Origin: Chionis minor
Lineage: Eukaryota; Chordata; Aves; Charadriiformes; Chionididae
Direction: 5' to 3'
Length of the DNA stretch: 64,000 nucleotides
NCBI GenBank assembly: GCA_013398295.1
Contig: VZSF01009937.1
Location: forward strand, 94,178 to 158,177
The notes beneath the pieces were generated by a model. The model ran no database searches. It was not told where the DNA came from and worked only from the letters and a program-made list of their open reading frames with translations. This document shows, in pieces, positions 26,101-37,420 of the stretch. Positions within the stretch are counted from its first letter, which is position 1. Every line of letters begins with the position of its first letter. The translations under genes were made by a program, and so were the position numbers.

Positions 26101-29100
26101 CGTAGATAACAATAATATGATTTGTTATCTCATTCGTAAAACACATGAGTAACTGTACTCTGCATCTTCTCAGAAGACCCGTGAATCGCTTATTTACACT
26201 ACAGCAAGGGAGAGTAAGTGCTACGTTTGGGACTGTTGCCTTGGCTGAACCTTTAATGTGCTGAATTTTTACTTCTTTAGTTAATCTGTTTGTTTGTACA
26301 AAAACACTAAACTACAAGGAAAGAAGTTTGGCTTTCTTGTTCTTCATTCAAATATAATGGCTACCATTATATTATTTAGTGCACTGTCCACTGATCATCT
26401 TACAATGTTGGCAAATATAATGCCGTAGTAGCAGCAGGAATCCTATAATTGAGAGTCACAAGGGACAACTATAATAAAAACTGGCAGCACAGACCTCTGG
26501 ATTACCTAGGCTGAATTTCTTCAGTTTATAAGGGCTTTGAAAACACTGCAGAAAGAATTTTGAGACTTACTTGGTTTTAATTTCTCTACCTATTGCCCAG
26601 AAGCCAACTAAATCACTGCTAACAGCTGCTGGAAAACCCACATGATGCACAGTCAATTTTTTTTTTTTTTTTTAACCTGATCACTTCAAACCTGCTCTGC
26701 GATTTTTTGGTGCTTGCTGTGTCTTTCATCTGGAGTTCATGTCAGTTTCAGAGAATCCCAAACCTCACTTGAGCCTTGCAAGTGAACAGGAAACATCATG
26801 ACTGCTGCTTCTCTTTGAGAAACAGCTGTCAAGTTCAGAAAAATATCTTCTGTTCTTAAATATTTTTCTCTGCCCGCTGTTTCCAGTTGACATCAGTAAC
26901 TCATTGTCAAGTAATTAATCTAGAAGGTTCATCAGGTGCAGCACTCACCATAATTCTTAGGGAAAAACAAAATTAGAAAAGGCCATCTCCAGTGAGTGTT
27001 ACTGCTATGCAGTCAACAGCAGGGAGTCAAAGTGCCTGCTTCTCACCTGGAGGCTGTGATAATTGTACTGTGTGATCTCATTTGCATCTTCTGGCTTGAT
27101 GAAAAAATAACCCAGGGCTGCTCCTGCACCCCGCCATGATCTGATGGGTTTAGCTGCCTCGCAAGCTCTTGCTTTGACTCATGTGGAAGAGGGTTAGTGC
27201 CAGGCTCCATCCTCTGCACCGACCACAAAGCAAAGGAAAAACAATGAGGTCTGAATGCATCACTCATTAAAGACTGCCAGGGTTTCCTTTCACTTGAGAT
27301 TGCAATGCTCGGAGTTAAGAAGTTTTATTGCTACCACGTCAACGTGGGAAGCCTTTGGTCTGTGAAATCATTCATGCTCCCAGCAGTTGCCCTCCTGGAT
27401 TTATGTCCTTGAGCCAAGTCAATCTTCCAAGCGTTTCGCAATGCTGCAATTATCTCTGTCTCTTAGCATCAAAGCAAGCACACAGTGAGGAAGCCTGTGT
27501 AGGTAACCACAGGAATGGCTCAGGAGAGGTGGGACAGCCAAGTTTGGTGAGCAGTGCTGAGTGACGTAACCTCCTGGAGGGCTTCAGCTGCCTCCCCAGC
27601 CTGTAGTAAACACATCTTCCCCTCTGGCAGAAAGGAGGAGTCATCAATAAGTGTTACCTATACCTGCTGCTATTTGCGAGCTTAATACAAACTTCAGGGT
27701 AGTTTCATAATTTACACAGAGAACTTCTAGTGGATCCAGTTACAGGAGGGGGGGCTGCTGGGCACAAAGGCAGAGGAAACCACTACAGATTCAATTTTTA
27801 AAGGTAGTTAGGTGGTATTTCCACGGCATTAAGAGGCCTAAATGTCATTTTCAAGAGTAACTTTGGTCTGTGGAGCAAAGTCTCAATGACATGCAAGGGG
27901 ATTTGTGTTGAGTCACAGCCTGAGGTGAACTTCAGCCCACCGCATCACATAGGCCATGCAAAAAGCAGAAAGACGCCCAACAAACTGTAAAATCTGAGCC
28001 TGGGCACACATTCATTGCCAGCACTGTTAAACTTGGCAATCTACACGTTATTTATTTTGTAAGGGATTCACCCCTTTAGTCTTCCATAGTAGAGGGAGCA
28101 AACTACTGATTAAGTGATAAACCTGCTAGAGGGTGCAGGCAGTACTTCAGATACACTGCTGTTAATTATCTGATGATCTGCCAGCTCCAATTTGTTTCAA
28201 AGCACAAAGGCAGAGTGGTCTTTTCAAATAGTGAGCCAACTAGTAATAATACAAAGTATTTACTTTGGAGCTACAGCTATTTGGAACGGAAATGTGATTT
28301 ATCTTTATATATTTTTAAAATACTTTAAACATCCTTGTCGTCTCCAAAGACCCCTTGGAGAGCATTCCTTGATATGTCTGGATCAAAGGAAAAAAGGGGT
28401 GCATGAGAAATAAAAGTGACTCAGGCCATCAGATTGTTCAACAGAACATGAAGTTCTGGTCAGGAGAGCTCTGCAGCATAAAGAAAGACTAATTCTTTTA
28501 AGAAAATGGTTGTAGGTAAAAAGAAATACTCCTAGGAACATCAAAATAAGGCCAAAGCACGAAAGAATCTCTAAACTGTTTTGAGAACGCATCTCACTGA
28601 AAAGCTCAGACTGCAAAAAATTTGCTACCTCTCTGGTGGCATTTGGTCCCGGTTTTCAGAGGCACTGCTTCCATGAGAATCACAGTTTCGTGGCTCTTCT
28701 TCTGTGGATGATACAGCTAGGGTTTTGTATAAAGACCAAGGTCCTTTTCAAAGCATCCTGTTCCTTTAAGTACATGCCCAAAGTCCTGAGTAAAGGCCAT
28801 TTGCGGGAATGATGCAGGCCCTGGTAATGGCAGTGACATGAGGAAGAGGTACCATATCCCTTGCAAAGGATTAATTTTAACAGGAAATAGACAGCAAAAG
28901 CCAAACAATACCCATGAAATCTGAAACCTTCAGAATATAATTTATTTCCCTGGGAAAGGAACCTTTCATGAATGCTTAGAATGTTCCATGTATTTTCCCA
29001 GCCCCACAACAGCTATTTTCCATATGGTACACTGGCCAGACCAGGATAGTCACTCACATAACTGCTCTGGTCCTGAACAAATCCTGGCAAAAGTAATCTG

Positions 29101-29724
29101 GGTGTGGACTTGCCCATATAGACCCTCCACATGCAGTTGGTTTCATTTGCAGACCCCACACATTTCTAGGGGTCATATAAGACTGACTCAAAACAGATCC
29201 AACTTCAAACATGTCAGTAGCTTGAATCAAATGCATTTTTTCTAAAGGATAAACTCCCTGCTAGAGGCTGAAGGAGACCAGTGGTTGTGTGGACCAGTGC
29301 ATGCAAGGGAATGTCAGATCCACAGTGGGAATTGTTGTGAGCAACTCGCTATGGGCAAGAAGAGATGGAGATAACCTAGGATGCTTCTGCCCACGTGGAG
29401 GTTATTTCTGCAGCTGGCAAAAAGGTTTTGGGGGAAGCTTCAGAACAACAAAGATGCCAGATTCCTTCTTTGCAGACCACATCAGTCTATCACCACCCTA
29501 TTGAGAAGAAAAATTACTTAAGCAGCTGCCAAGAATCTGATAAAAGGTCAGTGTTGTTGGAACAGTAAGGGCTGCATTGGGGACACCGGTTTTGCAGGCT
29601 CAGAAGGCCTACAGTGTAGTTTTTATAGGAAGCACATAATGTTTGGTACCCAGAAGGAAAGGAAGTTGTACTGAACCAAGGGAGGTTTGTGGGAGTCAAG
29701 AGTGTCATTGAAATTTCCAGCTCA
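23133..29724. other. Intergenic DNA, no gene seen
   Basis: AT-rich unique-looking sequence. It contains a TATGCATGCATA palindrome just before the stretch at 23082-23093, the GATA-type palindrome at 26091-26130, and a T17 homopolymer at 26657-26673. A CTCF-like word lies at 28123-28136. Open frames are short and unrecognised. Confidence 0.6.
26091..26130. promoter_or_regulatory. Palindromic GATA-site cluster
   Basis: ATTGTTATCT (26091-26100) and its exact reverse complement AGATAACAAT (26104-26113) flank a 3-base spacer, and a third TTGTTATCT lies at 26122-26130. Each carries a WGATAR core (TTATCT or AGATAA). Paired, inverted GATA motifs are a known arrangement for GATA-factor binding; regulatory function here is inference from the motif only. 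Confidence 0.35.
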
Positions 29725-29825
29725 TTGCCTTTCAGATCCCTCTTTTGTAATCTGTGGGTGAAGTTTCTCTACATCACAGAGGTGTTTTGAGAACAAGCTA
29801 TCGTTTATGAAATACTTTGAAAGTA
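29725..29825 (+). repeat. Old MIR-like SINE fragment (3' half)
   Basis: The order TTGCCTTTCAGATCCCTC, TTTTGTAATCTGTGGGTGAAG, CTACATCACAGAGGTGTTTT, GAGAACAAGC and ATGAAATACTTTGAAAG parallels the MIR 3' half (CTCAGTTTCC, ATCTGTAAAATGGG, CTACCTCACAGGGTTGTTGT, GAGGATTAAATGA, AAGCACTTTGAA). This is the clearest of the three MIR-like fragments here. It is highly diverged, consistent with insertion before the split of major amniote groups. Confidence 0.65.
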
Positions 29826-32800
29826 GAATTGTCAGAGTATTATTTTATTGCATTCATCTTCTCATTTCCTAGGAATCATTGTCTCATAACAAGACCTCAA
29901 ACACTCTTAGCAACTGTTTCTTTATATTCACATAGCTGTTCAAAATGGATGCATATATGAATTCATGCTGGCCAAGGAAGATGAAAGGTTGTAGACAGAT
30001 CTTCATCTAGACCATTAAATGGCCACTATTTCAGGCAAAGATCTTGAGGCACCCATATTCCTCTATTAGTTTAATTCATGGCCCAGACTGTGTCTGCTGA
30101 CAGCATTACGGCATGGGCACGTAGGGCAGTAAAATTGTCCTCTGAATGTTTCTGAGAACAGATTGCAGAAGCAGCATGAACTAATGAAACAAACAAAAAA
30201 AGAAAAATACATCCGAGTGATTTCCCACAGAAGATTTCCCTGGGTTCTCACATGGACGTTTCCATTAGAAAGAAGAATCTTAGGACTGACATATCTGAGC
30301 TGGTCATCCGCCCTCCAGGTTCAACCAAATGCTGCACATCATCTGTAGGAAGCAAAAATGGGCCTTCTGGGAAAATAGAGGGTGTCTAAAAGAGCTGTTG
30401 GAATGAAACTGAAGCTACCAATAGCTAACAAAAAAAAAAAAAATCAATAATGCATTTACAAAATAAAAACCCAGACCAGAGGAAAAACATTATAGCTACT
30501 TATGATCGTCTGAGAGAAAGGGGCAAAATTCATTCATCTGATTCATCTGGCTTAAAGACCATTGCTTCTTGAATTTTTGCTGCCAGTCAACGTACCTAAA
30601 TAGAAGATCTTTTTCCTCTCCCACATACATAGCTAACTAAAAATAATCATGGTGTTATGGGACATCTCTAATTGGCCTTGTGTGGAAGCTCTGTATTCCA
30701 CTGGTAATTACAATTATTCTCCCACTGCAATCAACTTCAGCTTCACTAAATCAGCCATTTATTTTTCAGCTGTCAGGGTCCTGGCTGAAAACACAGGAAC
30801 TATTCAACTTCCATCCTCCTCTTTCACACTGTGGTATACAAGAAACATCTACATATTCTTTATCTTTCATAAGACGTTTTATTCCTTTAACTTGCAGCAG
30901 ATTTTCTCCAATAATGTACACATTCAAGGCAAAATCCAGCTTCTTTTGGATGGCAAGCTTCAAATGCAAAATAACTCCTTGCTTTTTTTTCCCCATAGCT
31001 ATGTCTCTCTTTTCACAGGGCTGCTAGACAAAACCCCAAGGTGTAACATGTAACACCATTGAAAATGTCCAGATCCCACATCAACCCACAGTCTTAAATA
31101 CAGGTTTGTCCTTCAGCCTGAGTAAGAACTAGGCAGTTTCATATGAATTTCATACTAACAATAATTGGCACTGCTCTGCTTTTGAAGGACTTCTTTGAAA
31201 CAGGTTTTGCAGACAGTGCCAAATTTGGCATCAGTACAAACCCACAGAGTTCATTAGAAATAGCCTTATTTACTATGCCTCATGGAAAACAAAAAAGGCC
31301 TGGGACTCTGGAAATCCAGTCATTTGTAGGCAAAGTGTGAATTTTTTTTAATTAAGAAGCAAGACAGTTGTTCCTGGGAATTTCAGAGTGGATGGGTTTG
31401 GTGAAGATGAATTATACATGAAGGCATGTATAGGAACCTGAATTCCTATTCAGGAAAGAGTGACTAGAGCAGAGGAACAACAATGCTGCTTGCTCACACC
31501 TGGATCTGGGCATGCTTTGGCGCTAAAATAGCATATATATGTATAAAAAACATGTTATATAATATAAAACTAAAAATTGAAGTTTTGTGGAATGGGGAAG
31601 TGACCTAAAAATTTGGAACAAGATCACAGAACAGTTTAAGTTAAAAGAACAGGAGGAAAATTCAGATAGAAAAACCAATTATTTTGACATCCTCAAATAA
31701 ATTTTTTATATTATGAAAATTGACTGAATATACGTTTAAAAGGGAATTAAAGAAGGTGTGAACAATTGTAAATGCCTCAGCAAAACTTGGACACTGCTGA
31801 AATACTTTAACCAGTCAAAATAATGTTGTTTTGTTTATTATCCCAAGAAAAAGGGAAATGGTGAATTAATTGCCTTTATTTGTGCTTTCTGCGTATGAAA
31901 ATAAGCAATTTCCAGTGTGTGCTAGAGTCACCAGTCAATGTCACATCTTGTGACTTGACGTGACTAAGCCACAGAAGGTCTGGTGGTTTCTGACTGGTGG
32001 CTGCTGCAGCAGGATCACTCGCTAGTCCCCACTGCAAACTCCCTGAACTCTCCATGGAAAACATAACTTCCCCCTCAGACATAAAGCCATCCACTGCTGC
32101 AGCGTTTCCCTCTTCAGCGTTATGCTTGCACTGCTAGGATTGCTGTAGTCTGAACGCATGCCTGCAGCAACAAAATATAAGGCTTTAATTAAGTTGTTTT
32201 TAAACGCTCATCATTCCTGAGATTTCCTCCCAGTGAATCATGAGTTTATTTTAACACCCCTGTGCCAGCGTTGCCTGCCACACTGGCATCACAGCTGCTA
32301 GCCAGGAAGGGATTTGTGGGGACCATCACCTCTCCTCCAAAAACTGATGACATTAGTTACCCTCTTTGGGCCACCTTCTTTCCTCTTGCCAAACCACATC
32401 TTAAAGGCAAAAGAAAGAAACATGGTGCCTGGGGACGCCCACAGGCACCTGCAGCCACAGCTTTGAATATGGCAGAAGCACTGCTGACCTGGTAAGGAGC
32501 TCCTCCGAAAACTAGTGCCAGTAGGTGAGGGTATGGTGGGATGCGAAGGGGTAAAATACAGTGACTTCCCCATTGGGGTTTCCTTCTGTGAGAGGATATG
32601 CCACCCCAAAGCATCCTTGGCACTAGCCAACTTCCTAAAGCACCTTTCGCAGGTAGGGCCAGGTTGTTCCCCCGACCAAAATCAACACACTCCTGAGCAT
32701 CCTCACCTGCCAGAGCCCTGTGACAGCCACGGCTGCCAGAAAAGCTAACTTTAGCAAACCGCAGCCGCTGCTCACCATCCGCAAGCTGTCGCAGCTTCAC

Positions 32801-34313
32801 CCCGAAAAGGGCAGTGCCCAGCAAGCTGGGACGCTTGCTCCTTCCTGCCCCTGAGCTATTTCTTTACCTGGGCTGTGATTATCGCTGTCTGCTTCCGCCC
32901 TTTCACTTTCCTCCTGACTTGGTCCCATGGCTCTGCCGGTGACATTGGCAAGCGACCTGCCCAGCCCCATCGCTGCGGCTCTGCAGAGGCTACAACTAGG
33001 CTTTTTGAGCGCTTTCAGCAGCAAGGCCATAATGCAGGAAGCAGAATCGATGTGGTTTTGTAAAATATTTTCTTTGTTTTGAGCTTATTGATTATTATTT
33101 TTTTAACCAGCTTGCCACAAAGTGTGACTTTTCAGACCTCTATACTATGTCAGTAAAATATAGTTACTAACATTAAGGATGTATGTTCCTTAAAAACAGG
33201 ACACACTGGATGGGAATAACAGTACTGATGTCCATAAATTTATACAAAGCAAGTTTAAAAAACAATTTTGAAATCAACACATGCCTGATTTTGTTCTTCA
33301 CCAATGTACTTCTGTCGCTTTTACATTGGGACGTGCTTCTTGCCAGGCACTGCCACTGATTTTTAGTTTATTCTTGTATTGTAGCAGCTGCGGAGAAAAC
33401 CATTGTCCTAGGCACTGCCTACTGAGCTATAGCAATGTGCTGGATTTCAGAGAGTCTTATCAGCTCTGCCACTGAGTGGTCCTTAAGCCAAAGCCCCACT
33501 TTGAAAGGAAAATATGTCAACGCAAACATGCTGCCTTAGCATCTCAAGATTTCCCAGCTAATCTCTTAGGAGGTACCAGAAGCACAATCTCGAGAACCCA
33601 GGGATAAAGGGTATCAGGTTGTGATGAGTGCCTGGCGGCTTCCTTTTCATTATCCTAGAAAATAGATAAATTCTTTGCTATCTTTGTGCTTGCAGAGTTC
33701 ACAAGAATTGTCACCTCGGTATAATCCCTATTCTCAAGAAGGAAAAAAAGAAAATCCAACCAAGCAAACCTGCATTGGCAATAAACTGAGAAATGTAAAG
33801 AAGATTAGACACTCCTTACAGTTTCTGTACTTTTTTACAGATTCATAATCACCTGAAGGGATTTTTCTTCAACACTTTCAGCTGTTTCCCTTGCTATAAT
33901 TTACACATCAGTATCTCCCACTTGAATTGTCATTACCAAAAAAGCTCACAAGACTACATCTAGAGCTATTTTGCAGGCCGGCCAAGAAACCAAACCACTT
34001 CTACCTCTGAGCATCACTCCACAACCTTTCTCACAGCAAGGACTGTGTTTTCCAAGGCCTGGGATGGGATGCCGAAGCACTGATGTCATTTGTCTGAACT
34101 GCCAGGCCCTTCTTTTCCTGTTTCTCTTCGCTCAACAAACTCCTGAATCATTCCAGCTCCATGTGACTCACAGCTTGTTCCATAAATAATTGGAAGTAGG
34201 AGGGAACTGAGAGCAATAAAAACAGAACCTGAAAGTGCTGGAATGAGATTGGTTGCCTTGGTGTTGGCTATTTTTTTTTTCCTTTCCATAAGGAAATCTG
34301 CTCTTTAAAAAGG

Positions 34314-34330
34314 AAAAAAAAAAAAAAAAA
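34314..34330 (+). repeat. A17 homopolymer
   Basis: Seventeen consecutive A flanked by further A-rich sequence. No retroposon body was recognised upstream. Confidence 0.9.
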
Positions 34331-35389
34331 GAAAAAGTCATCTGCTTTATTTAGCAGGAGTTAGCAAGGCGTGCTTTGTTCCCTGCAACAGGCCAAGCTG
34401 ATGTCACCAGCAGCAGCTAGCTGATAAATATTTTCTAGTACAGCTTCATATATTCCTCAAACCCTTATACTGAAGTTGGGATGAGAGGATTCCAAGCTGA
34501 TTTGCCTGAATGCAAGTCAGAGGAATAAAGTTCCTTTATTGGCTCTTTTTTGTGCTGTTGTAGGTATTGATTAGCCACCAAGTACCTCACTTGGAATAGT
34601 GAAAAAAAAAATTGTAATCCCCTAGCATTTTCCAGCCAATACTTAGCAAATATTAATTACATTAACTTTCAAACCCTCCTGTGAAGTAAAGTAGAATCTT
34701 TGTCTATCTTACCTCTACTTTAAGCAGAAGACAACAAGACAATGGCAAGAATAGACGTTTATGCCAACACAGCCAGTAAATCTGTACTGAAAACTTGAGT
34801 AGTTTAAAAGGATTGCGTTTTCATATCTGTCATATAATGCGTATTCAACTGAAAAGGTTAGATGGATTGGATGAACTACACATAAAAGTGTTATCTAAGC
34901 ATCGGGAGGAAGGAGAGGTATCATGGAGTTTTGACATCCTATTAAAAAGTGTGGGAATGATACTGCAAGGAAGCAAACAAGCAAGGAAACAAATCATATT
35001 CAAGGCCAAATTTCTCATCAATCACTTAACATGGTGCCCTCCAAAAAAATCATTTAGACCTGTGAGAGAGATTCAGCTTGCCTATTTTGCACTCTACACA
35101 ACTGATCTATATTAGTGCAATTGTGAGGCTACTACCCATTTGAGGCAGGGTGGGAGCTCTGAGATGCCTCACACCACAAACAACTTCCAACTCATTTACA
35201 ACATGGAGGTTTTATTGATTATACATTGATGTGACATGCATAGCCCAAATAGGCCAATACTGGTTTCTTGGGGCATTTCTGATTTGTGTGCACTCTGTTT
35301 CTTCTGGACAATTCACATCTGAATATATCATATAACCCATTCTGCATCTCTGTTCTCTTACTAATTTCTGTGTTGCCAAATTGGATTAG

Positions 35390-35420
35390 CCGTGGCCCGT
35401 GGCCCGTGGCCCATGGCCCA
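35390..35420 (+). repeat. 7 bp tandem repeat (CCGTGGC), four units plus partial
   Basis: Three CCGTGGC units are followed by CCATGGC and CCA. It is a small GC-rich minisatellite-like expansion in AT-rich DNA. Confidence 0.9.
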
Positions 35421-36999
35421 TTCACGATATGTGCACCTGTGAAAACAGTTTCAAGACAGGCAGGTCTGCATTTCTACAGCAGAATTGTTACTGTGGGAGC
35501 ATGCCATGCAAAGCAGCTGTGCTTATGGAGAGCTGCACCTGAGGTGCCCATTTCCTTTTGAACACCTCCAAATCACCCCTGAGATTATTAACTAGTCCGT
35601 GATTGCAGCTCTGTTGCCTGTTGTTACAGGTTCTGGAACAAGATGGGAATTGAATGTCTCTAGTAAACTTCTGCTAGGAAAGAGCGCTCCTTGAAGTAGT
35701 GCCAAGAAAAAAAGAAAAAAAAATCAAAATACTAATGGAGCAAGAAAAGAAATAGTAAAAATTCTCTACAATTTGGATTTATTTGTCACACAGGGCTGTT
35801 CTTCAGTTATTTTGCCACTGAGTCTTTTAAGGCATTTCTTTCCCCTCCAGCCCCTCATAGTTCAAGGGATCTGTCATACAGCTTTCTAGTGCCTCAGCTG
35901 CTCATGGCTTGGTCATTACACATGAGATACACTGTCTCCATTCTCCACAGAAAGGCACCACCCTTTTTCATCTTCTAAGTAATTTTTTCTGCTAAACTGT
36001 GGCACTGACACCCTCTGGGTGTGATTCAGCCAATTTTCTCATCCACATCAGTGAGCCTTGACTCACTGTGTTAAGAGGATAATTTCTTCCCACAGCTTCT
36101 GGGAACATCAAATGAAATTGGACTGCCACTTACTGGACCCCATTTGTTTTGTTTTTAGGGCAGCCTAAGTCTCCTGTGTACTTAATCTGCTTTCTTTCCA
36201 TTTCTTCCAGCCTGTGTCAACCTACACTTTTACCTCCGTTTTTCTTCCATAACACAAAACAATCTCCCTTGTCTTCATATATGGCTGGAAATCCACTGGC
36301 ATGGCTCGATCTGCAGGGAAAAAGGTCATCCCAAATTCCCCTTGTGTAGAAATCTTCAGGTACGTGGAAGAGCTGCTTTCATGAGGATGCCGCTGCCTGA
36401 GCCCTCTAGCAATTCTGCTTGCTGAGAAACTGGCAGGAATATATCAGCATTAGAGCAGGTAGGAATATCTGTTCAAATATCCAGGATTATCTGCTCACGT
36501 TGTGAAGAAACCTGTCACAGAATATACTGTTCTCCTTTACAATTGTACCTTCCACCTTGGCAGAGCAGATTCTCTGCCCCTGCAAAGCTATTCCAAGAAA
36601 GATGAACTGAAAAGTTTTGTGGGTTTCTCTCCTACAAAAAGCTTTATGGGATGCAGGTCCTGGATCTGACTTCATTAGGATGTCTGAAGTGGGCTGGGGC
36701 CAAAAGAGCCTTCCCAGCTTGTCCTTGCTGTCTTTCCTACCCTGGAGCAGGGATGTGCTGTCCTCAAAATGTACCAGGACCATCACTAGAAGTATCAGGA
36801 TTTTTTTCGCTGAGGCAAACAGTCAAACTAGGAAATGTTGCAACCCATAGCAAAAGAGAATTAAAAATTTGGAAGAGAAACTCCAGCTAAAAGAAGGAGG
36901 AAGGAATCTGCTGGATGTGTATCTTGTTGTCATCAGAGTGTCATCTCCAAGACACTCTTTAAGCACAATAATGGCAGGAAGACAAAATTAGCAGGCACC

Positions 37000-37420
37000 T
37001 ACCAGGTCATTCAGCCTGGCCCACTGCTTATATACGCGCTCACACCGCCCTTTCCCATTCATAACTGCAGCAAGATCTGTCTTAAAAGCAGTCACAAATC
37101 CCATTTGTGGGGCTACTGTTTGAATGCCTAGAAACCATTTTCTAATTTCAAGCTTAAATTTATTCGTGGTCATTTGTATTCTAAGGTGTCTGTGGCTCCT
37201 TTTCTCCTCTCTGGTATTTACCCGCCTGATGCATTTCCAGACAGCAAACATATCCCATTTCTGCTTTTGTTTTGCAAGGTTAAACAAATCATTCCTTTCA
37301 ATTTCCTACTGTAAAGCAGGACCCTTGTGCTGCTGATCTTTCACACTGCCCTTTTATGCATCTGCCAGTTCCAATTCACCTTTCTGCAGAGTGGTCAGAA
37401 CTATATGTGGTATTGGAGTT
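37000..37420 (-). mobile_element. Ancient CR1-type LINE fragment
   Basis: Read on the plus strand, the segment carries, in order, words I associate with an old CR1 family found across sauropsids in inverted orientation: AAATTTATTCGTGGTCATTT, TCTCCTCTCTGGTATTTACC, GCCTGATGCATTTCCAGACA, GCAAACATATCCCATTTCTG, TTTTGCAAGGTTAAACAAA, GTTCCAATTCACCTTTCTGC and GGTCAGAACTATATGTGGTA. The family keeps this spacing in its ORF2 3' end and UTR. The copy is more diverged than the other CR1 pieces here and has no open frame of its own. Boundaries are approximate, and the subfamily name needs a library search. Confidence 0.7.

Larger units (their letters stand above)
29826..36999. other. Intergenic DNA, no gene seen
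   Basis: Mostly AT-rich, with a somewhat GC-richer patch at about 32260-33010 where several overlapping frames up to 155 codons occur on both strands without a family match. Simple sequences: an A run near 30430-30442, AT-rich repeats near 31530-31550, an A17 run at 34314-34330 and a 7 bp tandem repeat at 35390. A weak MIR-like word near 33460-33480 was not called. Confidence 0.6.

Noticed and set aside
32262..33060. Cluster of overlapping 60-155 codon frames on both strands in a GC-richer patch
   Set aside because: Frames overlap in several phases with no shared domain or codon signature, as expected from composition alone.
33440..33500. CTCTGCCACTGAGTGG word resembling MIR
   Set aside because: Only one short core word matches; flanks do not continue the MIR order.
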